Assembly (NCBI GenBank): GCA_030490835.1
Contig: CM059975.1
Coordinates: 11,785,579-11,849,578, forward strand
Length of the DNA stretch: 64,000 nucleotides
Source: Annona cherimola
Lineage: Eukaryota > Streptophyta > Magnoliopsida > Magnoliales > Annonaceae
Direction: 5' to 3'
The notes beneath the pieces are model-generated. The model worked only from the letters and a program-made list of their open reading frames with translations. It did not search any database and was not told the DNA's origin. Of the stretch, positions 11,848-22,845 are shown piece by piece. The position numbers and the translations under genes were made by a program. Each line of letters starts with the position of its first letter. Within the stretch, counting starts at the first letter, position 1.

Positions 11848-12812
11848 GGTTTGGAATATCGGTATTGGAAGGCATATCGGTCCCCTTTAAAAACGGTATG
11901 ATACGGTCGTATTGTATTAGTATCAAACTGTATTGAACCATATCGGATGGAATTTATTTTTACCATAAAAAAATTAAAAAATATGTTAAAAATCAAAAAT
12001 TTGGGAAATGCAAGCATATATAATTACTTAGCATTTTGCCTATACATAGGATGGTGTATCAGCCTATTTTCTCTTATAAGTATTTGTCTATGGTAAAACA
12101 TATAGTATGAAGTTTAGATGAAAAAAGAAATCATGGGCAAGACATGCAAATTCATTTAGTAATTCAACATATATAATACATAGCAAAATTAAATACGCCT
12201 AAAGTAAAAAAAAATAAAATAATCATAAATCAATTATTTACAATTCACAAATAAAATATATTTGCATGAACACAAGATAAAAACCCATAAAAAAGTTGAT
12301 AAATTTTTAGTTTTGAGGTGTTCTACTTTACTTCTACATTTTAAAAAATTTTATAAATTAAAAACAACCTCAAATTTTACTTAAATTGTAAAAAAAATAA
12401 CTATCACTGCAAACAAAATTGTGCAACTGTTTAAAAGTTTTCTCTTTTTAGTTTTTCAGAATAATTTTTAAAATTTTTAGATTTTGAAAATAAAAAATAT
12501 ATAAAATTAAATAAAATTTTATTTAGTTGCAAGAAAAAAATAATGAATATTAATGTAAAAATAAGTGTAGAAGAGGGGAAGAGTTTTGGAATAGAAAACA
12601 TGTATAAAAGAGTGAAAAATAGAATTTTTTTATAGTTTTATTCATTTGGCCGATACACCCGTATATGACCGATATGCCCCCTATATCAGCCAATACACTC
12701 AATTTTTTGAAGCCCTAACTGAAGCACCCCTGTATTCCTTATCGAACATGACCGATACGGATACGATGTGGCTGATATGCCCCCGTATCGACCAATATTT
12801 GAATCCATGATC
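11848..12812. mobile_element. TIR element with atatcggt-type ends, class uncertain
   Basis: Left end atcatggtttggaatatcgg and, on the complement of the right end, atcatggattcaaatattgg form imperfect inverted repeats. Both flanks are rich in ccgatac/gtatcgg motifs over about 150 bp. The core is very AT-rich and non-coding. The target duplication is unclear (atcctaa against atcctca), so the superfamily is not assigned. Confidence 0.5.
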
Positions 12813-13189
12813 CTCACCCAACCCGCCAACCTCAATTCTCATCTCTGGTTTTTATGTTAAGAATCTACTACAATCGATTTCAAGAGGCAAAATTTCCATT
12901 ATTCAGGTCAACTCTTGAGTTGGTGTTAGATTATTAGAATTAACCAAAGCAAAAAAAAAAAAAAATGGTTTGGACCAAATAAACTTTGAACTGCATGTGA
13001 ACAAACATTGGTGCATTGCCAATGCATTAAAAAGAAAATATCTTTTACCTCATTGGATGTGACCATGGTTGCAGCCTCATTATTGCTTATAGAGAGTGTC
13101 AATTGGGGCGTTTGCTCTGATTGCTTGAATAATAACAACATTTCGACCCTTCATCGTGAATTGGCCCAACAAACCAATCATGTCACACC

Positions 13190-13800
13190 CCAACCCTCTT
13201 TGAGACCAGGCATATGAGGATCTTCATTCAAGCCTATTATAAATTTAGCCCATGGCCCTAGCGATAGCATATTACTTAGATATTGTTACCATAATCGTAG
13301 TATTTGACTTATATCATAACTCGCTAGAGCCTCCACTTGAACCTGTAGGATTCGTCCTATGGCCCTACTACTAGCCCATTACTCAATTATTGTTTCAATA
13401 GTTACAGTTATTAACTTATATCCCAACTCTATAAAGCCTCTACTTGAACTTGCAAACTTGTGGTATTTGTTGGTCTTTAAGGCCACTTCTTTCAGTAATT
13501 AAGCTAACAAGTATCTTAGGTTAGGATTTTGAGTGAAAACGCAATACTCAAGTATCAATCTACCACCAGGGCCATGTGCTAAATCCGAAGTGGAATCAAA
13601 TGAAGATCCTCACATGTTTAGTCTTAGAGAGGATCAAGATTTGATATAAAAAGCGGCTTAAGACCCCAATGGTAGCCCATCACTCAGATATTATTCTCAT
13701 GGTTGCATAATTCAACTTATACCACGACTTTACTGAGTCTTTACAGGAACTTGTGACCTAAGATATTTGTTAGTCTTTAAAATCACATTTTTTACCAATG
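13190..13800. repeat. Diverged tandem units of about 110-140 bp
   Basis: Three units can be aligned by eye (about 13256-13370, 13370-13480 and 13670-13790). They share the order: ggccctac, tagcccattactca, attattgtt, acttatatc, actctataaagcctctacttgaacttg. An inverted pair, gaggatcttcatt at about 13217 and aatgaagatcctc at about 13601, brackets two of the units. No coding sequence. Confidence 0.55.
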
Positions 13801-13880
13801 GAGCTGTATATGAAAAGTAAAAAGCATGATTTTAAAATCAACAAAAGTCATAAGTTGCAGGTTTGAGGAGAGGCTCTCCA

Positions 13881-15032
13881 AAGCTGTGATATACATGTCG
13901 CAACTATGGAGGACAATATCTTAGTAAAGTGATATCACCGGATCACGAGCCGAATTCATGGTGCAGCCGGTGAAATTGATGACGGTTAACCTTGCCCTTT
14001 CCAAAATCTAACAAGATCCTCCTTGATAGACGTTGACGTACATAACAGGCAAGATCTATCATGGTCAGTTAGCACGGTTCGAATGCATGCTTATTATCAA
14101 TCACTAAATCAAGTCATCCAATCTTCACATCTATAAGTAGCTACGATCATAGCAGCCACCTACCAGCCAAGTTGTACATTGTCATCTTCTTCAATGCAGG
14201 CAAAGCACCTCCACCAACCACAAACAAAACGATGTTGCCATGTCTCCTCGAGCTCAATCCGGTAAATAACTCAACTCTGGCCTCGACGAGCCTTATTGTC
14301 ACATGATCTACAAATTCTAACCATATCGATCCACAATGGTAGTCCAATCATGTCCCTTCATCCAACAACGAGAAACCCATCTTGAAGCTAAGATTTAGGC
14401 ACTAACTACCTTGTTGCAAAACTCATTATGGTTTTCTAGCCTCAGTCAAATGCAAAGTGGATAAACTAACCATGGCCACTGGTGGCAAAAATCAATAGGC
14501 AATAGCACAATAGACCTACTAGCAAGCTTCGTAACGTATTAGACTACTAATAACAGCGCAATCTTCATCGAAGTCATCAACTAATCCATCAATTAAGTTT
14601 GTCGAATCACTAATACCCTATTAGATCACGTCCTATGATTAATTTAATTATGCGAACTGAACTCAAATTGATAACTCAGTTAGCTGCTTGAGTTCACCCA
14701 CGTAAATTAAACTCATGTGGATAAATTTGCTTGTCCTCACAAGTTGTACTCAAGGATGTAAAGACCCTTGGGCTATCATTTGAGCCACACTAACCCCCAA
14801 GCACTTTTGTGCTCTTTTACTATACTTTTCCCTCATTTTTGACCCTAAATTCTGCAAAAATACTCTCTTAATCCAGGCTTAGTAAGTCTTCCTATTTAAT
14901 CTCATATTAGTAAGTCTTTTTGTTTAACCTCATATATCAATGCTTACTTAGTTATCTTCCCATATTTCACTTCTTATTCTAGTTTAACATCATATATTTT
15001 GATGTCTAATAAGGCAGGTAAACTAATAAGAT
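13881..15032. other. Unassigned, single-copy looking DNA
   Basis: No recognised gene. GC content is moderate at 13900-14350, where a 66-aa minus-strand ORF (14147-14347) exists but has no familiar motif. Further on there are short repeats of gagttcac/tcaactca type. Confidence 0.35.
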
Positions 15033-15041
15033 GTTAAGTAC

Positions 15042-15430
15042 AGAGCCAAATTTCATGCACCCGGGTGCACTTAGGCTTGGTGCACGAATGTGCAAATATC
15101 CATTTTTTATTTTTTGAAATCTTTTTACTTAACTATTAATTTAAGTGTATTTAACATATGTATTAATTTTTACCATTTTTGGATATTTTTAGATTTTTTG
15201 GATTTTTTAAAATCAGTGACATTTTTGTAATTTCAACTTATTAAAAATGCCACTAATTTTAAAAAATCTAAAAAATATCTAAAAATCTATAAAAATGATA
15301 AAAATTGATATACATGTTAAATATATTTAGATTAGTAATTGTGTAAAAAAATTTCAAAAAAAAATAAAAAAATAGGTTTAAATGCAACTGGGTGCATCGA
15401 GCCTAAGTGCGGTGCATGGGATCAAATTCC
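15042..15430. mobile_element. Mutator-like MITE (palindromic family, copy 1)
   Basis: Perfect 9-bp duplications, gttaagtac, at 15033-15041 and 15431-15439 mark a MULE-type insertion of 389 bp. Subterminal segments tgcacccgggtgcac and gtgcggtgcat are inverted partners. The interior is a long AT-rich palindrome around aaaatcagtgacatttttgtaat and its complement. The interior is shared with 32244-32644 and 32680-32880. Confidence 0.8.
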
Positions 15431-15614
15431 GTTAAGTACTTAAACTTTCCCTTATAAATTACCATAACCCTACCTTCATCTTAACCATAGACACATGTTA
15501 CTGAACTCATGTTGTCATATGGCCATATTCGTTAGCATCCACTTGATTTCATGATTAATCTTAGCATTGCTTTAGAAGGGGGCTGTCATGTCTGACTCAA
15601 TGCACACACTTTCA

Positions 15615-15878
15615 ATATGTTTGGCAAACACACAAATTTTTTCAATTAAAACTTTTCAATCTCCACAACTATTGTATTTTTAAATTTTTTTTATGTCTTC
15701 CCATATAATTACCTTACTTTCTACTTTTCAATCATTTCTATACAACTACATATAACTGACCTATTTACTGTAACTTTATTCTCTTCACTCTTCATTATTA
15801 CTCTTATCATATTATACCATTTTCTATCAATTCAGAAACTTTTCATATAAAAGTTTTATTACTTCCCAAATATACCCT
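15615..15878 (-). mobile_element. Tourist-like MITE (copy 4)
   Basis: Left end atgtttggcaaacac, right end cttcccaaatataccc. The interior is the complement of copy 1 (aattaaaacttttcaatctccacaac). About 264 bp. Confidence 0.72.
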
Positions 15879-16089
15879 TTACCTCTTTAGTAGGAGTATG
15901 CATGACCAATGAGACCCCATCAGAGGCGGCAATCTAATTATATGCATTGTTTAGCAGAGGTGAAATTTCATAGCAACAATTAGTAATGAGATGTTCTCAC
16001 AAAGCCAAAATTAAGATCTTGCAAGATCTATCATAATTTATACATGATAAGGATCCACATACAACTTATACGCGGAAACTGAGTACTTC

Positions 16090-17260
16090 ACCTAAACCAC
16101 TAGTTATCGAACAATCAACTCCACTAAACCCAACTTACTTAGTCACCCAACCTTGGCAACATGTTGTCATACCCAACCCACTTAGTTCCCTCAACTTAGT
16201 CATCTTGGTCCTTTTTTTTACAATTTCTTATGGGTAATTCAAAGAATATAGTTAAACCTAGCCTACCTAATCTCCTCAAATCATGTCAACCTAGTCCTGC
16301 TCTTTCATAATTTCTCACAAACAAGTGAGAGAACATGACCAAGACCGATTTACTTGGACCCCTCAAGCCCAATCAATTGGTCCCACTCTTAAAGTTTCTC
16401 AGAAATAATTGAGAAAACACAATCAAACCTTACCTGCCTTATCCCGCTCTTTCATAGTTTCTCACAAGCACTCAAGAGAAAACAATCAAATTCAACTTTC
16501 CCAATTCTCTTAAAACCTATCATTTGAGACCCTGCCTTTCATAGTTTCTCACAAGTGATTGAGAGAATACAATAATCCAACTAGTTGAGGCAATGTTGTC
16601 AACTCATTGAGTCAAACACGTTTTTCCTAGTCCCCTTAAACTCAGTCGATCTTGCCTCAATCTTTTATAGTTTCTCATAGGTAGTCAAAAAAAATACCAT
16701 TCAACTCATTCAAGTAGTATTGTCAACTAATTGAGTCTAACTTATCCTATCTTGGCTTGTCAAACTCAGTTAGCTTATCTTACTCTTTTATTGTTTCTCA
16801 TGGGCAAGTGAGAGAACATGGTCAAACTTAGTCTGCCTAGCTCTCTTAATCCCAATCATCTTGATCCCTCTGTTTCATAGTTTCTCACGAAGAATTGAAA
16901 GAACGTATCAACCTAACTCGTTGAGGCAACGTTGTCAACTTATTGAGTCAAACTCATTTCACGCAATCTCGCTCTTTTACAATTTCTCATGAGCAATTAA
17001 GAGAATGCAACTACCCAACTTGTTAAGTTATCAACTCATTAAGTCAAACGCATCCAGCTTGGTCCTGTCAAATCCAATTAGTTGGTCTCACTTTTTCACA
17101 TTTTCTCATAAGTAAACGAGAGAACAAAGCTATGCAAACACAGCTTGCATGGTCTTATCAAACCTAATCATCCTAGCCCCATTTTTCACAATTTTTTGTT
17201 GATTATTGAGAAAACACGATGACCTAACTATTTAAGGTAATGTTGTTAACTCATTTTCTT
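16090..17260. repeat. Degenerate tandem array (segment 1)
   Basis: About eleven degenerate units of roughly 85-130 bp. Each holds a block like ctctttcatagtttctcacaa, then gagagaacac, then caacctaactngttgaggcaa and caactcattgagtcaaac. The tttctca block recurs near 16310, 16400, 16460, 16545, 16675, 16797, 16886, 16986 and 17104. The same unit resumes at 20985-21790. Non-coding. Confidence 0.75.
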
Positions 17261-18141
17261 ACTTTCAACAAAAAGCATTAGAAATGACATGTACTTCCCA
17301 AGTTTGGCAATGAATATCGACCTATTGAAAGATTTTGAAGTAGATAGGGTTGTGTTGAGCTATGCTCAGGTCAACCACTTAGGTGATTCAAGTGTTCAAT
17401 CAACTTAGATATTCAAGGATTTTTCACGATCATGACATGTTACATCATTAGTGCTCTAATGTATTATAAGTTATAACTTGTCGCTTGAAAGTTGTAACGC
17501 CCAAACTTTAAAAAAATGATCCTAACCCTGTGAGTTTATGGGTCTTACAGTGTGATTTTGTCCACTCTGGCTTGACAACTTAGTCGCACAATTTTAAAAC
17601 GCGTCATACCATGTTTCAAGTTTAAACCCACTTATAAATCCCCAGGAAGTCTATCCCCTTTTCTATGTGGGATTCAGTTCTGGACTGTTACAAACTCACT
17701 AGCTTTCGCCTAGTTTGTCCTTGAACCACAACTTAATTCAACTCTAGGTCTCTGCCCACTCATCTCAAAGCCGCAGCTAGGGGTGCAACTTGGTCCAGGT
17801 AGGGGTCTACTCTACCCTTACTTATCCTATTTTAGACCGAATCGGTTCTTAGGTTACTCTACCCTGTTTTTCAAGGTCGATTCCGTTTTCGGTTTCGGTT
17901 TCAGTTTCAAATCGATTCTAAAAATAATATGTAATCTACTCCATCTACTAATATAAATATGTACAAACAGAATATATTACCAGTTGAGTATGAGTCAACA
18001 GTTAATCGGCATAGCTGCCCAGCCACACTATACAATTTGTTACATGTAATGCAACAATCTATTGCTGTGTGTTCCATGAAAACTGTTGGAAAATTGACAT
18101 GGGAATTAGTTTAAATAAATGTATAGAAGAAAGAAAACATT

Positions 18142-18262
18142 CCCTTTTGCTGTTATAGAATGATATGCATTCAAATCTCCCATGTGAGATGCTGCAAGGC
18201 CCAACATCTCCATGAAGCTACTGCTCGAAGTTCCCATTGTTGAGATACTCATAAACAAGCAT
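18142..18262 (-). pseudogene. Captured receptor-like Ser/Thr kinase fragment
   Basis: On the minus strand from 18262 the sequence reads MLVYEYLNNGNFEQ, then a stop at 18218-18220, then LHGDVGP. After a 1-base frame change it reads LTWEI, a stop at 18171-18173, then MHIIL. This is the well-conserved hinge and helix-D segment of plant receptor-like kinases (LVYEYVNNGNLEQWLHGDVG class). The family has Trp and Arg at the two stop positions. About 40 residues survive. The upstream ttccccatatgcaag may be an intron end, which would mean genomic rather than cDNA capture. Confidence 0.8.
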
Positions 18263-18315
18263 CTTGCATATGGGGAAGATGAAACCTTGAATCGTCGTCA
18301 CTGCAACAAAGGACG

Positions 18316-18505
18316 GAGAGAGAGAGAGAGAGACTGAGAGAGAGATAAGCCTGAAAAATCGATGAAAAAGAGACAGAGAGAGATCGAGATTGATAGAAAG
18401 ATTGAGACAGAGAGATTGATCGAGAGAGAGATCGATCGATCGAGAGACAAAGAGAGATTGAGAGAGAACGGGCGAGAGTGAGTGAGTGAGTGAGAGAGAG
18501 AGAAG
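18316..18505. repeat. Imperfect (GA)n / (GAGATT)n tract
   Basis: About 190 bp of nearly pure purine gaga repeats with embedded gatcgatcgatc, inside the hAT element. Minus-strand ORFs over it are Ser/Leu-rich translation artefacts. Confidence 0.9.
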
Positions 18506-19243
18506 GTGACACGAGAAGGGAGAGGGCTGGGAAGCATCAACATCGGAAAGGGAGAGAGATGCAGTGGCGCTAGGGTTTAGGGGATCCCGAAAAAATTGAG
18601 AGGAAGAGGGAAAAGAGGAAATGGCTTTAGGGTTTTGACGATTTGGGATTTTGGTAATGTGATAACTGATAAGGGATGATTTGAGATTTCGGTAATGTGA
18701 TAAGAGGGAAGATGACGATAGCCTATCAGATAAGCCAGATAGGATACAACTGATAAGTGCTGTAAAATATCATAGGTTATGTGAAATCTGGGTCGGTTTC
18801 GGGTTCCCGACTCTTGAAACCGACCTTACCTGAATTCGAACAGGCATTTAACAAGGGGAACCGAACTGACCCGATGGGTAGGTTCCTTGGAACCGATCCT
18901 ACCCTAATTAGGGTACTCAGCGGGTCGACCCGCGGGTACCCAAATTGAGTTGCACCCCCTAGCCGCAGCCTTCATCTTTGAGCCATAACATAACGCAATT
19001 CTAGGCCTCTACCCCATATCCATTGGAGGAGTCCACTATGATAACATTTATAACGCCCAAACCTAGAAAAATAATCTTAAGCCTGTAGGTTTATGAATCT
19101 CACAGTGTGATATTGTCCGCTTTGGCTTGACAACTTAACTACACAATTTTAAAATGCATCACACCATGTTTCAAGCTTAGACCCATTTATAAATCCCCAA
19201 GAAATCTATCTCCTTTTCGATGTGGGATTCAATTATGGGTTTT

Positions 19244-20660
19244 TAGGAAAGGCTATAGAATCATTTTCATAAGGTCATGACATTCACAATGCAACTATGC
19301 TTCAAGTTCTACCAAGATGGTCTGATGAGTCGTAACTCAAATGATTTGAAACCTTCTATGGTTATAGAATAATTTTATTTAGACACTCAATACTAAGAGC
19401 TAATATCAATTGATTCAAAAGAACTAAATAATCAACATTGTAGTTAGAAGCTGAAGATAAGAAGCTAAAACGCAAGCAAGAATTGACAAGTCTAGGATTT
19501 GAGAATGATGAGGAGAAACAAACTGTCTCACAATCTCCTGTACAAGCATGATTGCTGGAAATACCCAAAATAATACACTCATTTAAAGGTCAACACATCT
19601 TGCTCTGCTGCAAAATTAAAGCATATTTTCCTAGAGGCTAGTTATACCGATCCTAGATTCATAGTGGTTCACTTTCCAAGCAAGTGAATTTACATAATGT
19701 TACCTAGAAGAGTATAGACAAGAAGATAACAAGACCATTCAAAAGCTTAGGACAACTTGTACCTTTTCCAGTCAATTCTACGAGAATCTAGTTATTAAGC
19801 TATTATGATTCTCAGCATTTACTCAACTTGTATATATTAGTGGCACTCAATTCGAGATCATTCCTATAACATCAGAAGAGGCAACATAGATTATTTCAAC
19901 AACATAATCCTCCATATCTAGCAATTCTTAATTGGCCTTAAAGTTAATACAATTATTGTGCTTTGAGATCCCAATGTGGAGATCTAAATAGAGTAGATAA
20001 GGGCTTCAATTGATGCAAATAGTAAATAATTCAATGAGAGAAAATGGCTTCACAATCTTGAAAAGTACCAAACCATTAGCTTAAAAGATGATATTAACAT
20101 CAATAATGAGGGGAATATCTCAAGGATCATAATTGACCTTAGTTGTCGGGGTTGTTAGTTGACTCCTAAGTCTAAAATGCCACACACGAACTCCTTGTTT
20201 ATGCAATACAATACAAGATGACCATGTGAGCTCCATCATCAAGATTATCAATGATGATCACAACATCAAGTGATGTTAACTCCATTACCATCAAGATAAA
20301 AGGCAAATTTTTATTGATACCTATTTTGTCAGGTCTTCCAACTAGCACTAGTAATACCTATTTTGTCTGGTCTTCCAATAAGCATTAATAAACACATTGG
20401 AGCTTATCCAACGCACATTATTGGTGAATGGGATATCCTCTAATGAATCCCTCACGGTACCACATCAACGTCATTGCTCTTGTAATACAAATTGAAGCAA
20501 AAACTTCTTAACATGCAAAACCATCCAGTATGGACAATGCAACAAAAATGCAATTGACTCGTCCCGAGTCACTCATCAATCATTCAATTTGAGTTGCTTC
20601 TTAGTCACCTGTTATCGCCACTTTACGACATGCTTTCCTCTCAACTTTATCAAGTCCTCA
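19244..20660. other. Unassigned, no gene recognised
   Basis: Moderately AT-rich, apparently single-copy DNA. One short stretch (19440-19560) reads as a hydrophilic peptide (EDKKLKRKQELTSLGFENDE) but stops soon after, and I know no family for it. Confidence 0.35.
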
Positions 20661-20664
20661 GCAC

Positions 20665-20930
20665 ACATGCCTTAGCTTTGCCTGCTTCGATCTCGGCAAA
20701 AGTTGCAGGGCATACTTGTGCTTGGCTTCCCTGGCACTCAAGCCTCGACTCTGCTTGCTCTATTCTATGAAAAGTTTGTTGGAGTCATCACACCCAACTT
20801 CCCTGGCATGCAAGTCTCAGCTTCGCTTGCTTCACTCTCTACCAAAGTTTGTTGGCATCCTCATGCCCACTTTTTTCAAGCATGTAAGCTTGGCTCCGCT
20901 TGTTCTACTTTCTGTAGAAGTTGTTTAATA
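20665..20930. repeat. Minisatellite, about 85-bp period
   Basis: Three to four units of the pattern cttgcttcactctntaccaaagtttgttgg-(cat)-c-ttccctggcatgcaagcct. The two overlapping plus-strand ORFs here (93 and 70 aa) simply translate the repeat. Confidence 0.65.
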
Positions 20931-20984
20931 TTCTCATTATTACGGCACAGTCGATCCCAACCTTCTTCATCCCTTCAAATCTAG

Positions 20985-21790
20985 TTAACTTATTCCCACT
21001 CTTTTATAATTTTTCCTAGGCATTTAAAAGAATACACCCGAACTAAACCTATCTAGTTTTCTTAGACCAATCAGTCCGTTTTGCTCTTTTACAGTTTTTT
21101 ATGGGCAATTAAGAGAATACAATCCAAGCCAACTTGACTAGTTTCCTCAAATCATAGTATTATGGGCAATCAGCTTGGTGTCATTATTTCATAGTTTTTT
21201 ATGGACAATTAAGAGTATATAGCCACTTAAACTGGATCTATCTGGTCCTATAAAACTTAGTCAAGTTGGTTTCGCTCTTTCACAGTTTATCATGGGTAAT
21301 TGAGAGAACACAACAACCCAGGGCACGTTTGGTAAACGCCCATTGTGGGAACCGTGGGAAATTCGTGGGAAAGCGGTTGCGCGTGTGTACGGCTCCTAAT
21401 ACCCAATATTTTATTTTTCCATTTTTACTCCTACACTCTAATTATTTTTCCTACTAATTATCTTTAACAAACCTATTTATTCCAACTATACCCATATCAT
21501 TTTCTATTAATCACACATTTTTCAAAATATTCTCTTTTCCATTTCCTACAATTTCCCACAATCCCACAATTTTACACATTACCAAACGTTTCTCCAATTT
21601 CTTGAGGCAACATTGTCTACTCATCAAGTTAAGCCCAACTTACCTAGTCCTGTTAAATCCAATGGGCTTGGTCCTGCTCTTTTACAATTACTCACAGACA
21701 ATTGAGAAAACATAATCAGTCAAACCCAACCTACCTAATCTCATCAAACCAAGTCAGCTTGGTTCCACTTCTCTTTCAGTCAGCTCACTC
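20985..21790. repeat. Degenerate tandem array (segment 2)
   Basis: The unit of the 16090-17260 array resumes (ctcttttacagtttttnatgggcaattaagagaatac, tagtcctgttaaatccaatgg). It is interrupted by a MITE at 21321-21596. The two segments were probably one array before later insertions and duplication. Confidence 0.65.
21321..21596. mobile_element. MITE with gggcacgtttggtaa ends
   Basis: About 276 bp inserted in the tandem array. Left gggcacgtttggtaa pairs with ttaccaaacgtttctcc at the right. The interior has cccacaatcccacaatttt-like motifs and no coding sequence. Its ends resemble Tourist/Harbinger, but the interior is unrelated to the main Tourist family here, and I could not fix the target duplication. 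Confidence 0.6.
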
Positions 21791-21877
21791 CGCCTAGCGA
21801 TTTGAGGCACTCTCAAATATTAAGCTACCACAATGTGCTCGGCAAAAGCACAATCCCAAATCTGAGTTAGTATATTA

Positions 21878-22144
21878 GGAGTGTGTTTGGTAATGAATAA
21901 AACTTTTGATGAAAAGTTTTGGAGAGTAAAAGTTGTCAAATGATGTGATAGGGATAATGATGAGTAGTGAAGAGGATAAAGTTAAAATAGATAGATTAGT
22001 TGTGTGGATAATTGTGTAAAAATGATTGAAAAGTAGGGTGGTTGTATAGGAAAATGTGAAAAAATAATTAAAAAATATGATGGTTATGGAGAGTGAAAAG
22101 TTTTAGATTGACTTGACATTTTTTGTTAATTGCCAAACACACCC
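21878..22144 (+). mobile_element. Tourist-like MITE (copy 5)
   Basis: Left end ggagtgtgtttgg, right end ccaaacacaccc, preceded by TTA at 21875-21877. The interior is very close to copy 1. About 267 bp and one of the better-preserved copies. Confidence 0.88.
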
Positions 22145-22845
22145 TAGATTTTGGAATCCCTATCATACATTATAGCTTTGCTTTTGATCAAGAGTTTTTC
22201 TCTACAATAGAAATGTAACTATGATCACTTGACCTAGGACTTGAACTTTAACTTTTTAAACAGACTGCAGTGTACTCGATCAAAAAAGTGAGATGTCAAC
22301 ACGGTCCTACCGAACAGTTGGTGGGAACGCTAAGAAGCTGGTGGTAACTACGAATTCCAAAAGTATTGACTTTAAATGAAAAGAAGATGCTTGGAGCAAT
22401 GAGAGGTTAAAACTTCTTTTCATTACAGGGAAATTTTATTAATTCAAGCTGTTATGCTTCTTCGTTCGTAAGCAATTTCGGTGGCTAATTTTTCCCCAAA
22501 CAAAAAGTTTCCAATTTCCATTTCTGCTGATGGACTAGTTCGCTGCAGTCTACCATCAATTTGATAAATTCGTATCTTGTGCTTTGAAGGTCTTTCTTGC
22601 TGTCGATTGCCATTTTCTATTTTCATTCTACAGATATCCGTCTTGCATATGCCCACTCAAAATTAAACCCACAAAAACAAAGGAATTTAAAAGAAAAAAG
22701 CAAAAGAAACTTCAACTAATCTTGTTTTGGAGAATCAAATTTCATTTCCAGTTATGAAAGATCTGTGATTAACGATATTGCAATTTTAGAAGCTGCATGT
22801 TGGAAATCCAGCACACAGCTTAATCGCACTTTTCTGTCAATGCAG
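22145..22845. other. Unassigned
   Basis: No recognised gene. A 70-aa minus-strand ORF (22444-22656) has no familiar motif. The end (22830-22845) looks like a polypyrimidine tract plus acceptor, ttttctgtcaatgcag, which opens the locus below. Confidence 0.35.

Larger units (their letters stand above)
10691..12847. mobile_element. Old hAT-like element with nested insertions
   Basis: 8-bp direct repeats gtttttat lie at 10683-10690 and 12848-12855. They flank imperfect inverted ends, tagcggtgaaaatagg on the left and, on the complement of the right, cagagatgagaattgagg. Both subterminal regions contain ggttggg/ggattggg motifs, as in the clear hAT elements of this window. The 2.16-kb body carries a Tourist MITE and a second TIR element. 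No transposase is recognisable. The call depends on the matching 8-bp repeat and weak TIRs. Confidence 0.5.
17778..18962. mobile_element. Non-autonomous hAT element carrying host gene fragments
   Basis: 1185 bp. Ends are TAGGGGTGCAACTTGG and its near-complement ending ttgcaccccccta-like (gagttgcacccccta). Perfect 8-bp duplications, gccgcagc, are at 17770-17777 and 18963-18970. Subterminal regions contain gggtcgac/gggtaggttc motifs as in the other hATs. The interior differs completely from subfamilies A and B: it holds a receptor-kinase fragment, a long GA tract and a leader-like segment with tagggtttag. Confidence 0.93.
17493..19243. mobile_element. TRIM-like element with direct terminal repeats, split by a hAT
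   Basis: A repeat of about 200 bp (17493-17692) starting tgtaacgcccaaac and ending ggactgttaca recurs at about 19049-19243 (tataacgcccaaac to gggattcaatta). Without the hAT at 17778-18962 the internal part is only about 165 bp, and it contains no coding sequence. This size pattern fits a terminal-repeat retrotransposon in miniature. I could not identify a convincing primer binding site or target duplication. An alternative is a simple diverged tandem duplication. Confidence 0.5.

Noticed and set aside
18249..18543. Two long Ser/Leu-rich minus-strand ORFs
   Set aside because: They translate a (GA)n tract; low complexity, not a gene.
16090..21790. Regularly spaced repeats considered as a CRISPR-like array
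   Set aside because: Units are degenerate, of variable length and without unique spacers. The genome is a plant nuclear genome.
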